In this document: piece by piece, positions 1 through 8,351 of the stretch
How the letters are laid out: every line of letters begins with the position of its first letter
Position numbering within the stretch: the stretch's first letter is position 1
Origin: an uncultured Lachnospiraceae bacterium
Lineage (GTDB): Bacteria > Bacillota > Clostridia > Lachnospirales > Lachnospiraceae
Direction of reading: 5' to 3'
Assembly: GCA_934320845.1 (NCBI GenBank)
Contig: CAKRFU010000033.1
Coordinates: 1-25,867, forward strand
DNA length: 25,867 nt
The notes under the pieces: model-generated
Told to the model about the DNA's origin: nothing
The model's input: the letters and a program-made list of their open reading frames with translations, nothing else
Database searches by the model: none
Translations under genes and position numbers: made by a program

Positions 1-50
1 AAAAACGGTCGCAACACCCTAAACTGCAGGGCTTGTAACCGTTTTTTTAT
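1..50 (-). terminator. Probable intrinsic terminator downstream of the ylbJ-like gene
   Basis: The arms AAAACGGT (2-9) and ACCGTTTT (38-45) pair, with weaker inner pairing CCCT/AGGG. A T run follows on both strands, so it could stop transcription from either side. It lies 25 bases after the stop codon of the YlbJ-like gene and is the first terminator-like structure met by transcripts from the XrtG locus. Part of the tract may extend beyond the window edge. Confidence 0.65.
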
Positions 51-74
51 TCTCTAACTGTCAAAGATGGGATT

Positions 75-1070
75 TTATATCCTAAATACCAATATTGCAA
101 GCATTACTGCAATAAAAGCCTGCCTTATCTTTGCTGTCATATAGTCTTTTATTGATAGATTTGTGTCTGATATAACGCTGTATGTCTGTGCCACACTCGA
201 AATTCCGCCAAATGCACACAGTCCAACAGTTATCAATGTTTTGATTTCCGTATTAAACAATAGAATACCTGACAAACCATTAAGACCTGCTATCTGCATA
301 ACACCCGTACTTACTTCCGCAATTCCTGCCAATATACAGCCTATTATGCTATACTTCACCGGTATTATATATTCTATTATGCTCGTTATTATGGAAAATA
401 AAATTATATATCCGCCAATTTTAAGAATTGTTTCGCATGATTCTCCAATACTTTCATCAACTGCTTCCATTGTAGGATAATTTTTATCAGATGTCCCGTC
501 TTTTTTGATGTCACAGTCATTTTTATCTTTCCGGCAATTTTCGCCTTTTGTTATGCCGCCACCACATTTTTTCTTTGCAGGCATAACTCTGTAAAGCCAT
601 GCATTTATTATAGCTGAACCTGCAGCTACTGCCAGTACAAGAAACGGTCTTTTAACATCAAGACATTTTACGCCGATAAATTCAATCAAAAACATCGGAC
701 TTAAATTATTGCAGAATTTAAGCAGATACTGTGCTTCTTCCCGCTCTATATCTTTATTTTTATACAATTGTGCCGTTGTCTTTGCTCCTACCGGACAGCC
801 TGCAAGAAAACCGATAAGTATCGGATAACTTCCCTCTGCGCTCACGCCAAAAATAATACCAAACAACGGTTTTAAAAACCTGTTTATGTACTTTGTGACT
901 TTCATTTTGATAAGTATATTCGATAATATCATAAAAGGAAGCAATGACGGAACTATAGCCATAAACCATAGCAGCAGTCCATCTTTTGCTCCCTCACTTA
1001 CAACTGTCGGCATAATCGTAAACAGCACTATCATGCTAACGATTACAAATATAAATGTTTTTCTCCTCAT
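75..1070 (-). CDS. ylbJ: YlbJ-like sporulation integral membrane protein (nucleoside recognition/Gate domain)
   Basis: A polytopic membrane protein of about 331 residues. It resembles YlbJ, which in Bacillus is made in the mother cell during sporulation and is needed for cortex assembly; its transport role is not settled. Family-like motifs include PSLLPFMILS, GFLAGCPVGAKT and FCNNLSPMFLI in the first half, and IGGYIILFS and GIAEVSTG in the second. The halves are separated by a hydrophilic insert (about residues 166-205) rich in Lys, Asp and Cys. I chose the ATG at 1070 because GAGGTG ends 6 bases before it; the GTG at 1079 is part of that RBS. It follows a tiny Cys-rich ORF whose stop touches this RBS. 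The family assignment is fairly secure, but a sporulation role in this organism is inference. Being last after the XrtG genes does not imply a shared function. Confidence 0.7.
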   Translation of the reverse strand: MRRKTFIFVIVSMIVLFTIMPTVVSEGAKDGLLLWFMAIVPSLLPFMILSNILIKMKVTKYINRFLKPLFGIIFGVSAEGSYPILIGFLAGCPVGAKTTAQLYKNKDIEREEAQYLLKFCNNLSPMFLIEFIGVKCLDVKRPFLVLAVAAGSAIINAWLYRVMPAKKKCGGGITKGENCRKDKNDCDIKKDGTSDKNYPTMEAVDESIGESCETILKIGGYIILFSIITSIIEYIIPVKYSIIGCILAGIAEVSTGVMQIAGLNGLSGILLFNTEIKTLITVGLCAFGGISSVAQTYSVISDTNLSIKDYMTAKIRQAFIAVMLAILVFRI

Positions 1071-1080
1071 GATACGCACC

Positions 1081-1143
1081 TCATTTTATGCACATTTCCT
1101 TTAGCTCACAGCTTTCACAGCAAACACAGCCGCATAAAGCCAT
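1081..1143 (-). CDS. Possible 20-residue Cys-rich peptide upstream of the ylbJ-like gene
   Basis: ATG at 1143 opens a 20-codon frame, MALCGCVCCESCELKEMCIK, with six cysteines. Its TGA (1083-1081) abuts the GAGGTG ribosome binding site of the YlbJ-like gene, which would favour translational coupling. The upstream RBS is weak (only CTGGTG-like sequence). Six Cys in 20 codons is far above what AT-rich spacer would give by chance and suggests metal binding or a leader peptide. I do not recognise a family. It could still be a chance frame. Confidence 0.35.
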   Translation of the reverse strand: MALCGCVCCESCELKEMCIK

Positions 1144-1200
1144 ACAAACACCAGAAATTTGATTTATGCAAAAAAATGCTTTTGTATCATATTTATGTAA

Positions 1201-2991
1201 TCATTTATTTTTTATAACTATCTCATGTAATGGTGCATCCTCCTGCTTCAACCCAAGCAGTGAATCAATACATTTTTTAAGCGTGTCATCATAAGTCATT
1301 GCATAATGGCTTATAAGCTCTATTCCAACAAAATTTATATTATCATCAATAGACCCAAGAAAAGCAATCTCTTTACCATCCTCAGTGAAATGTCCGTTCA
1401 CTTTCTTCAAATCGTTCAGATAGACACCCTGCCAGTCCTGATAGTTTGAATCAAACAATTCCGTTACCACCTCTTTATTGTCTATTACAAGGTTTGGATA
1501 ACCATTTTCAAAACTGATGCTGTTACATGAAACTCCCAGAAATACCATGTTTCTCGTAGTTTTATCATAAGGCATATGGTCTGCATTTATGACTATTTTC
1601 GTTCCTTTTTTGGCTGTATCCCTTACTATTTTTTCAGCCGCATCCTTATCATCATATGTAAATCCGCTGAGATAAACCGTATCATATTTTGACAATTCCG
1701 AAACACTATATTTCTCTATGTTTTTATCCAAGCCTTCATAAATCTGCGGATATATCATTGCCAGCTGATGCACGTTATCACCGATTCCAATAGCCTTATA
1801 ACTACTCTTGACCTCAAATGCTTTTTCTCCACATTCTTCCTGATTAAAAAGCGCATATTTTTCATTTGATGCAACAAACTCATAATTCTCTTTTTTGGCA
1901 GCTTCTTTGACCATCTGCATATCTGAATCTTTATTTCTCATTTCAGATTTCTGTATCACGACAGTATCATATTCTGAAGTCAGACACCTGTCAAAAACAT
2001 ACAGATATTCACCTAAATCCATTGCTTCGACGGCATCATCTGCAATTTTACTTCCGTCTGTTTTTCCCGCCACAATCATCTTATGCTTAGTTAATCTCTG
2101 CGCCTCCTGCAATATGCTGTCAGATACATTATCCTCTTCCGCGATAACAGCACTGTCTTTTTTCTGATATACTATGTACATTGCAGGAACCATATCGATA
2201 CAAAGCAATATACATACTGCGATCTGAAGCTTTACTTTCAATGTATCCCACATGATAAAAGCCATAAATATACATGTATATGCCAAAATAAGCAGAACGT
2301 ACAATTTGTCCTTTCTATATCCTGACTGTTTTACAAACCACACGCTCAAAGGTTTCACCGCAAATAAAAAGAGAACAATTCCACATAAAAAAATAATATT
2401 TGTTTTTCTATGGCTGCATATAACCCCAAAAACCGCAAGTAAGATAATCGCAATACCAAAATAATATATTATCTGTGCATTTTTAAAATTGTAAACCGGA
2501 TTCAATACATCTTTTACTGAAAAAAGTACTGAATTATCATAAGCTGCAAAATTTTTATAATAAAATTCTTCACTTACAGCCGATTGATAAATTGTGACTG
2601 CATCAGGCAGCAATAAAGCAATCCCCGGCGCAATAACTCCGTGTTTATCCGTGTTTACACTTTTCCACAAAAAAAGAATCAGCACAATACATACCGAAAC
2701 TACTGCTGCCGAATATGCATCAATCTGTCTCAAGATTAACATACTGCCAAATATCAAAACAGGTAAAACCTTTGTTTTGGTATTTATATATTCAAAACAC
2801 AAATACATAAACAGTGGAACTGCAGCCATATATATCTGTGATTCTATACTGTCATTGACAATAATATCAAAAAAATTGAATGGCAAAAACATCCAAATCA
2901 ATCCGATATATACTCCCATTACATATCTTTTCAATCTGCAGCCTATCAATATCCAGCACAATAAAGCCGCTAAACCTATAATTATAACCAT
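1201..2991 (-). CDS. Polytopic membrane protein of the XrtG locus (PTPS-related membrane protein type)
   Basis: A 596-residue protein. The first 260 residues or so are strongly hydrophobic, with about eight to nine membrane helices. The remaining 330 or so are soluble and include alternating beta/alpha sequence such as YDTVYLSGFTYDD and GTKIVINADHMPYD, which loosely recalls glutamine-amidotransferase-like folds. It resembles the membrane proteins grouped by Pfam as 6-pyruvoyl-tetrahydropterin synthase related (PF10131), but it seems short and starts directly in a helix, so an N-terminal part of the family may be missing. ATG at 2991 has GAGG just upstream. It lies 38 bases after the PTPS-like gene in the same operon. 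A GT-C-like glycosyl transfer or export role is possible but not shown; no catalytic residues were identified. Confidence 0.5.
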   Translation of the reverse strand: MVIIIGLAALLCWILIGCRLKRYVMGVYIGLIWMFLPFNFFDIIVNDSIESQIYMAAVPLFMYLCFEYINTKTKVLPVLIFGSMLILRQIDAYSAAVVSVCIVLILFLWKSVNTDKHGVIAPGIALLLPDAVTIYQSAVSEEFYYKNFAAYDNSVLFSVKDVLNPVYNFKNAQIIYYFGIAIILLAVFGVICSHRKTNIIFLCGIVLFLFAVKPLSVWFVKQSGYRKDKLYVLLILAYTCIFMAFIMWDTLKVKLQIAVCILLCIDMVPAMYIVYQKKDSAVIAEEDNVSDSILQEAQRLTKHKMIVAGKTDGSKIADDAVEAMDLGEYLYVFDRCLTSEYDTVVIQKSEMRNKDSDMQMVKEAAKKENYEFVASNEKYALFNQEECGEKAFEVKSSYKAIGIGDNVHQLAMIYPQIYEGLDKNIEKYSVSELSKYDTVYLSGFTYDDKDAAEKIVRDTAKKGTKIVINADHMPYDKTTRNMVFLGVSCNSISFENGYPNLVIDNKEVVTELFDSNYQDWQGVYLNDLKKVNGHFTEDGKEIAFLGSIDDNINFVGIELISHYAMTYDDTLKKCIDSLLGLKQEDAPLHEIVIKNK

Positions 2992-3029
2992 ATTTTCCTC
3001 GTTTCAAATCAGCATATTAAAACTTTTTA

Positions 3030-3497
3030 TCATTCAAGCATGTTATCAATTATGTTATCTATAACTTCGTCTACCTGCTTTTCTGTCAATCTCGACATAT
3101 TTTCCTTAAAATCAATTCCATCTCTTAAATCTATAATATAACTTCTTGTCGGTGTCTCACTGCTTTCCATAACGGCAAGTTCCCCGCCAAGTTCCATTAT
3201 GATTTTTCTTATCTCAGAACAAAAATAATCTGATATATTTTCCAATGTAGGAACAACTGTATCAAACGGCTGAATTTCATTTATTACTCTGCCCTGAAAT
3301 TTTTCCAGATATTCTTCAATTGCCTTTTCAAATTTATTGAAAAGCACAAATTCCCCTTCGCTTTTCATTATATAAAAAACAAATTCCCATGTATGCGGAT
3401 GTGTCTGTCCGTTTTTTCCATTTATTATAATATAATGATTGGCATTAAGATAAAATTTAAATTTGTATTCCCTATAAAGTTTTGTTGTCATATCCAT
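3030..3497 (-). CDS. 6-pyruvoyl-tetrahydropterin synthase-like protein of the XrtG locus (copy A)
   Basis: 155 residues aligning over most of the PTPS/QueD fold. The three zinc ligands are visible as H21 (NANH) and H33/H35 (HPHTW). The PTxEN helix motif appears as PTLENISDYF near 83-92, and the pterin-anchoring Glu region as SETPTRSY (E114). The catalytic Cys expected before HxH is absent, and the Asp-His pair is replaced by Gln-Gly near 68-69, so ordinary PTPS or QueD chemistry is unlikely. Small PTPS-like proteins or domains are known companions of Gram-positive exosortase XrtG and its glycosyltransferase (as I recall, TIGR03112 beside TIGR03110/03111). ATG at 3497 has GGAGG 11 bases upstream. 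The role may be ligand binding or scaffolding; this is inference. Confidence 0.75.
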   Translation of the reverse strand: MDMTTKLYREYKFKFYLNANHYIIINGKNGQTHPHTWEFVFYIMKSEGEFVLFNKFEKAIEEYLEKFQGRVINEIQPFDTVVPTLENISDYFCSEIRKIIMELGGELAVMESSETPTRSYIIDLRDGIDFKENMSRLTEKQVDEVIDNIIDNMLE

Positions 3498-3537
3498 TGA
3501 ATATTCAACCTCCTGATACTGACATATGCATATATAA

Positions 3538-4617
3538 TTAAATCTTTTCCTTTATTTCTTTCAAATACGCATCGCAGTATTTTTTCAGTTCTGTGTCATC
3601 CTTATTCCACTCACCGGGTCTTAAACACTTGTCCGACGCTCCTGCAAGCATCTGCATGACATTTTTTATTTCCTCACGGGAATGGTCTATAAATGCAAGC
3701 ATTACTGCGTATTTATCATTTATTCCGCTTATCTCAAAACGAAGCACTTTTTTCCCGATAACCCACTGGGCTCTCTGTAAAAATTTATCATATGCTTTTT
3801 TATCCTTGAATACAATAGTTTCAAGTCTTATAAAAGAAATGTCTTTTGTTTCAAGTTTTTCCATAAAATTGTCAACAGTCTTTTCTTTGAATACTGTATT
3901 TTTTACATCATATTCATTCAACATACGAAGCTCATTTTCTATATTTCCAATACTTATATTTTTCGTTCTGATCTGTTCATTCAAACTGTCAATTTCAATC
4001 TGCTTTTTATCTATTTTTTCTGCCATTATCATCGATATCACAAGCAGCATTAACAGCATCAATGCGACACCCATAACTATTATTATCTGTGCCTGCATGA
4101 AATCATTATTAGACAGGACAAACTTCTGATTTGTAAGCAGACATATCTTATATTCAGTACCGTTTATTTCAAACAATGTGCCGGATGCAATATAACTTTT
4201 TTCCGATTGTGTTATAAAGTTATGATGTACCTTATCTTTCTCCAAGCTGTTCAGAAAACTTTTTCCACTCTCAGACACATAGTAGGATGCCGTTGAAAAT
4301 CCTCTGTACTGGTCAGTTTCAGTAACGTCCTTTACAAATACAAGCGAGTCTTTCTTTGATAAAGTCCAGTATTCTTTTTCTGAGCTGTCAACCGATCCAA
4401 GTATCTCCTTTATGGCTTTTTCGTCAATATCACCCTCAGCTTTTTTTATGTTTATCTGGTCAAGAACAAGTTTTATATATTGATCCTGCTGTCTGGCATA
4501 AATCTCCAAAACACTGTTATTATATATTTTCAACTGAAATAATATCACACTACTCAAAACTATGGAAAAAATTATCATTGCAATTAAAACTTTTCTAAAT
4601 ATCCTGTTTTTCTTCAT
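3538..4617 (-). CDS. Membrane sensor-like protein with a putative degenerate GGDEF-type domain
   Basis: 359 residues: a membrane helix (about 8-28), an extracytoplasmic segment of about 145 residues, a second helix (about 177-197), a short coiled coil (about 200-230) and a cytoplasmic domain (about 235-345). This layout matches membrane sensors with an extracellular input domain. The C-terminal domain resembles a GGDEF fold in its pattern of strands, but where GGDEF should stand it reads near EISGINDKYAV, and no RxxD inhibitory site precedes it. It therefore should not make cyclic di-GMP. It sits 30 bases after the processive glycosyltransferase gene, suggesting it may regulate or accompany polysaccharide synthesis, as PelD does elsewhere. 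The GGDEF relationship is tentative, and the protein may simply be an XrtG-locus hypothetical. RBS GAGGAT lies about 8 bases before ATG 4617. Confidence 0.45.
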   Translation of the reverse strand: MKKNRIFRKVLIAMIIFSIVLSSVILFQLKIYNNSVLEIYARQQDQYIKLVLDQINIKKAEGDIDEKAIKEILGSVDSSEKEYWTLSKKDSLVFVKDVTETDQYRGFSTASYYVSESGKSFLNSLEKDKVHHNFITQSEKSYIASGTLFEINGTEYKICLLTNQKFVLSNNDFMQAQIIIVMGVALMLLMLLVISMIMAEKIDKKQIEIDSLNEQIRTKNISIGNIENELRMLNEYDVKNTVFKEKTVDNFMEKLETKDISFIRLETIVFKDKKAYDKFLQRAQWVIGKKVLRFEISGINDKYAVMLAFIDHSREEIKNVMQMLAGASDKCLRPGEWNKDDTELKKYCDAYLKEIKEKI

Positions 4618-4647
4618 TTTATAAGATCCTCACCTGTTATCCATGAA

Positions 4648-6012
4648 TCAGTCCGTATTTACGGCTTTCTTAATCTTTTCGACAATCCTTATCGGCACAA
4701 TAAATTCTTCCCTGATAACACTCCAAAACTCTCTTTTTTCTTCAGTAAATGTTTTTGTTTTCCATGCACTGTCTGTATTTATACTGTTTATCACGCCTGC
4801 AAGTCTTATAAAAAATACCATAAAGTTAAACAACGGAAGCATCGGTATGACATACCACTGTCTTATATAATATCTTCTTATCTCCTTGAAGTCCGATAAA
4901 AAGCCTATAGTTGTAAAATAATAACAATAGCCTATCAGTATATACAGTAAAAATATAAACAATGTCGAGTATACTATTGACTTAAATGAATACTTCATAA
5001 GCAAAAGGCATATCAGAGCGAGATACCATATTACTCTCGGAAAAGCAAACGTGTGGTCATACATCAATGTTCTTATATTTATATCAGTAAATATCTTCAA
5101 CGGGTTCATTCGCTTTTTCATAAACAAATGTGAAACTTCAAGACTTCCTCTCTGCCACCTTTGTCTCTGAGTATAAAGTTTATTCATATCCTCTATAGGG
5201 TCAACATAAAATATTGCATTTTCACACATATATACTCTCTTCTTCTGAAGATATTTCATCTGAAACGTAATCTGTGTATCTTCACATATTGTATCCGTAT
5301 TATATAACTGCGATTTTAAAACCGTAGATTTTCTAAATGCAGAAAACGCTCCCGATAATGTATATATCGCATTTAATTCAGAAGCATAATTTCTTCCCGC
5401 AAGAAAGGCCTGAGCATACTCCATAAACTCCATTTTTCTGAGAAGTTTTGCAAAGAAACCTTTATATTCTTCTATCTGATCAGGCATTGTAAGTATTGCT
5501 CCCGTCATACAATCTATCGACAAGTCTGCTTCAAATTTGTCGACCATATTGGTTAATGCCTTTTTGTCAAGTATTCCGTCACTATCAATGTGAATTATAT
5601 ATTTTCCGTCACTGTTAAACAACGCAAGATTCAATGCCTTTGATTTTCCCTGCTTTGCATTTAACCATTGCATCATCAATTGAGGGAATTTTTTCTGACA
5701 TTCGGTAAATACCTTAAAACTATCATCCTGCCCCTGATTGTTCACAAGAAATATTCTTATCTTGTCATTCGGATAATCACTGTCATTTATTGATCTTATA
5801 CATGCTTCGAGTGAATCCTGCGAATTATATACCGGTATAAGTAGTGATATTTCCGGATATATTATCGGTTTTTCATACTTAACAGGTATAAACTTCTTCT
5901 TTAGAAGAACTATAACACTTCCAACTGACGGAACAATCTCCATTAATACCGGAATAATTATCCATGCAGCCCAGAAAATAAATGAATTCATAAATCTATT
6001 TACTATTGACAT
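4648..6012 (-). CDS. Processive family 2 glycosyltransferase of the XrtG type
   Basis: 454 residues. One N-terminal membrane helix is followed by a GT2 catalytic domain and about four C-terminal helices. Catalytic landmarks: PVYNSQDSLEACI near 60, the DxD motif DSD at 143-145, ED at 244-245 and QRQRW at 282-286. The last two are hallmarks of processive synthases such as cellulose or N-acetylglucosamine polymer synthases. It matches the glycosyltransferase that accompanies XrtG (TIGR03111 as I recall). It should polymerise a sugar at the cytoplasmic face of the membrane using a nucleotide sugar; the sugar is unknown. The longer TTG start at 6018 is rejected: GGAGG (6025-6021) lies 8 bases before ATG 6012 but only 2 bases before the TTG. 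The gene overlaps the end of xrtG by 17 bases, implying coupled translation. Confidence 0.85.
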   Translation of the reverse strand: MSIVNRFMNSFIFWAAWIIIPVLMEIVPSVGSVIVLLKKKFIPVKYEKPIIYPEISLLIPVYNSQDSLEACIRSINDSDYPNDKIRIFLVNNQGQDDSFKVFTECQKKFPQLMMQWLNAKQGKSKALNLALFNSDGKYIIHIDSDGILDKKALTNMVDKFEADLSIDCMTGAILTMPDQIEEYKGFFAKLLRKMEFMEYAQAFLAGRNYASELNAIYTLSGAFSAFRKSTVLKSQLYNTDTICEDTQITFQMKYLQKKRVYMCENAIFYVDPIEDMNKLYTQRQRWQRGSLEVSHLFMKKRMNPLKIFTDINIRTLMYDHTFAFPRVIWYLALICLLLMKYSFKSIVYSTLFIFLLYILIGYCYYFTTIGFLSDFKEIRRYYIRQWYVIPMLPLFNFMVFFIRLAGVINSINTDSAWKTKTFTEEKREFWSVIREEFIVPIRIVEKIKKAVNTD

Positions 6013-6601
6013 ATCCAAATCCTCCTACTTTCTGCCTTATTATCTGTGCTTTTGTAAACACATAAAAATATAGCATAACTGACAAACAGTAGAAAAAAAT
6101 CCTTCCTATCAACGCATGCGAAATATAATAATAATCTACTCCCTTAAAATGTATTATAAAGCATATTAATGTTATCCTTAATGCATTGGCAAGAATAAGG
6201 TACATTGAACCGACACACCCTATAATTATTTTTTCATATTTTGTATATACACTGAAAAATATAAGAAGAGATAAAAATGCTGTAATCTCAATAATTCCTG
6301 AACATTCAAAATCTATTTTAAGAGTAATCGAATCTTTTGCCGACTGCACAAAAATAATGCCATATTTATAATACGGCTCAAATACTCCTGTCATTCTTCC
6401 AATTATACCGGCAAGTGCCGCTACAATATTTGCCATAGGCTGTGTAAGCACATCCTTAAATCCAACAAAAACAATAACAAACAATCCGGCACTCCCCCAA
6501 AGGAAATGCCAGAATGGTAATTTCGCTTTTTTTGTCACATGAAGAATATACAGCCATACAATTGTGGCTATCAAAAATATTATATATTTACTTATATTCA
6601 T
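5996..6601 (-). CDS. xrtG: Exosortase family protein XrtG
   Basis: 201 residues, about six to seven membrane helices. The exosortase/archaeosortase catalytic residues are all visible: C100 in DFECSGI, R142 in ANALRIT and H162 in SHALIGRIFF. Exosortases are polytopic Cys-proteases or transpeptidases that recognise C-terminal tripartite signals (short motif, helix, basic tail); the mechanism for XrtG itself is not demonstrated. The linked glycosyltransferase, PTPS-like genes and upstream protein with such a tail identify this as the Gram-positive XrtG type rather than the EpsH/PEP-CTERM type of Gram-negatives. ATG 6601 lies 13 bases after the stop of its likely substrate, and the 3' end overlaps the glycosyltransferase start. 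This spacing points to one transcript for substrate, processing enzyme and glycan synthase. Confidence 0.9.
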   Translation of the reverse strand: MNISKYIIFLIATIVWLYILHVTKKAKLPFWHFLWGSAGLFVIVFVGFKDVLTQPMANIVAALAGIIGRMTGVFEPYYKYGIIFVQSAKDSITLKIDFECSGIIEITAFLSLLIFFSVYTKYEKIIIGCVGSMYLILANALRITLICFIIHFKGVDYYYISHALIGRIFFYCLSVMLYFYVFTKAQIIRQKVGGFGYVNSK

Positions 6602-6614
6602 TCAATCAGCCTCA

Positions 6615-8300
6615 CTATGCGGTTTTGACCACATTATTCACTTTGCGTTTTCTGTATAAAAGTACACCGGCTGCCGTAAAGCAACTAAGCGCAACACCGG
6701 CTACAGGTCCTGTTGAAGTTCCTGCATAAGTAACCCATGTATCACCTATATTTACATATTTTGCCTCTATTACTTTCATTTCATTTATCTCAATATCAAA
6801 CTTCTCGGCAAGTTTCTTCATGTCAACTTTATATTCCATCTCATCACATGTGCTTCCTGCTGAAATTGTTATCTTTCCATAATCTATAAAACCTTCATCG
6901 GAAACATTTTTATATGTAGTCCATGAACCTATATCGACAAGTGTAAACTCATGATTTCCTTCTGAAAGATTGGTAATCTTAGGATTCCAATCTATATTTC
7001 CGCTGCTGTCCACAGATACAAGTCTAAAGGAAATTGAAGTTTTGTCATCGCTGTTTGCTCTCAATGTAAATGGTGAAAATTCGTTTCTGCCATCTGTCGT
7101 CTTATGAAGAAATGATTTCACATGACCATAAATATAACCGTCCGCCGCATACAATGCTGCCTCTGAATCATCACCCACACCACCCTGGGTCGAGTATTCA
7201 ATAATAGTATGCGCATAATCATCCCAGTCATCGAAAGAACCATCATATGATATTCCGCTAAACCTGTTACTAATCGCGCCATGTGACGAATTTTTGTCTA
7301 TATTTACAATATTGTTCACAAGCGGACTTGATGAAAGATAGTATCCAAAAGATAAGCTCTCATTGTACTGCTTGACCGCAGATACAGGAACGGCAATCTC
7401 ATACTGTCTGTTTGAATATTCTGCCTTTATACTGTCTCCGCCCATCTGATTTTTAACGTAATCACTTACACCGACTTCACATTTTCCGTTTATCAGCTTA
7501 ATGTCAAGAACCGTTCTTCTGTCAGTGTCAGTCTTTATTTCGTATTTTCCACTCGCATAACTGCCCGATGAACCTGCTGCACCATCTGATGCATTTTCAG
7601 ATTTTTCTCTCATATATATGTAAATATAATCTCCGTCAAACACGACAGCCGCTTTTGAAAGTCCATTTCCTTTTTCTGAGTTCTGCGATACATCATTTTT
7701 TGAAACTGCATTCCAGTCCGAAAAATTTCCATCAATTGTTATTCCGTTATACACATCATCTTTTTTTACTTCTTCATCTTTGGAACTTAAATCTGTAATA
7801 TCACTGCTTTCAACTTTCGTACCACAATATTCCAATGTGTAATCCCTGCTGCCAAAAAATGTCTGAGGTATTCTAAATTCTGTCTCGTATTTATCCTTTT
7901 CCTGGCTTGGCTCTGATGCCTTATCAGCGTCACCGATACCCTCTATATCACTGTATGTGCCATTTTTAATACTGTCCATATTGTGGGAAAATCTTATTCC
8001 GTCACTCGTTCCATCATCATATTTTATTGTAAAACTCGTGTCTGTTATAGGCTGTCCATATTGATTTCCGCCATTCTGCTGCACATAAAAATATACATAT
8101 TCGTCATCCTTAGCAACAGACCATTTAGATATTTTTGAATCTGAAGAGTCATACATTGTAATCCCATCCCATTCTGAAGGATCCCCGTCAATTATTATTG
8201 TTCTCGCTGCCAAAACACTTTTATGTGGTACACAAATTGATGATACAGCAATAAGTAATACCATGCTTCCTGCAACAATTTTTTTCTTTAGTTGTCTCAT
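6615..8300 (-). CDS. Secreted DGxxxDW-repeat protein with Firmicu-CTERM-type sorting tail, likely XrtG substrate
   Basis: 561 residues. A typical signal peptide (KKK, hydrophobic core, likely cleavage near residue 31) leads into three related modules beginning IDGDPSEWDG (about 37), IDGNFSDWNA (about 187) and YDGSFDDWDD (about 347). These resemble family-9-like carbohydrate-binding or DOMON-like beta-sandwich domains, each followed by strands such as EYVYFYV, DYIYIYM and GYIYGHV. The C-terminus (about 526-561) has TSTGPVAG, a hydrophobic helix and the basic stretch RKRK, the architecture of a sorting signal; there is no LPxTG. I recognise the Firmicu-CTERM type (TIGR04145 as I recall), which co-occurs with XrtG. 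It is the only such protein in the window and sits immediately upstream of xrtG, so it is probably the dedicated substrate. GGAG precedes ATG 8300. Confidence 0.8.
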   Translation of the reverse strand: MRQLKKKIVAGSMVLLIAVSSICVPHKSVLAARTIIIDGDPSEWDGITMYDSSDSKISKWSVAKDDEYVYFYVQQNGGNQYGQPITDTSFTIKYDDGTSDGIRFSHNMDSIKNGTYSDIEGIGDADKASEPSQEKDKYETEFRIPQTFFGSRDYTLEYCGTKVESSDITDLSSKDEEVKKDDVYNGITIDGNFSDWNAVSKNDVSQNSEKGNGLSKAAVVFDGDYIYIYMREKSENASDGAAGSSGSYASGKYEIKTDTDRRTVLDIKLINGKCEVGVSDYVKNQMGGDSIKAEYSNRQYEIAVPVSAVKQYNESLSFGYYLSSSPLVNNIVNIDKNSSHGAISNRFSGISYDGSFDDWDDYAHTIIEYSTQGGVGDDSEAALYAADGYIYGHVKSFLHKTTDGRNEFSPFTLRANSDDKTSISFRLVSVDSSGNIDWNPKITNLSEGNHEFTLVDIGSWTTYKNVSDEGFIDYGKITISAGSTCDEMEYKVDMKKLAEKFDIEINEMKVIEAKYVNIGDTWVTYAGTSTGPVAGVALSCFTAAGVLLYRKRKVNNVVKTA

Positions 8301-8351
8301 AAAAATCTCTCCTAATAAATAACCTGATTAAGAACATATACATATAAATTT

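Noticed and set aside
1895..2167. Plus-strand frames within the minus-strand genes
   Set aside because: They are low-complexity Ser/Ile/Phe-rich shadows of well-supported genes, without ribosome binding sites or family features.
3030..3497. Naming the PTPS-like genes queD or ptpS
   Set aside because: The catalytic Cys and Asp-His are missing and no queuosine or folate genes are nearby; the linkage is to an exosortase locus.
6615..8300. Sortase (LPxTG) anchored surface protein
   Set aside because: The C-terminal helix and basic tail are present, but there is no LPxTG or NPxTN-like motif and no sortase gene; an exosortase lies next door.
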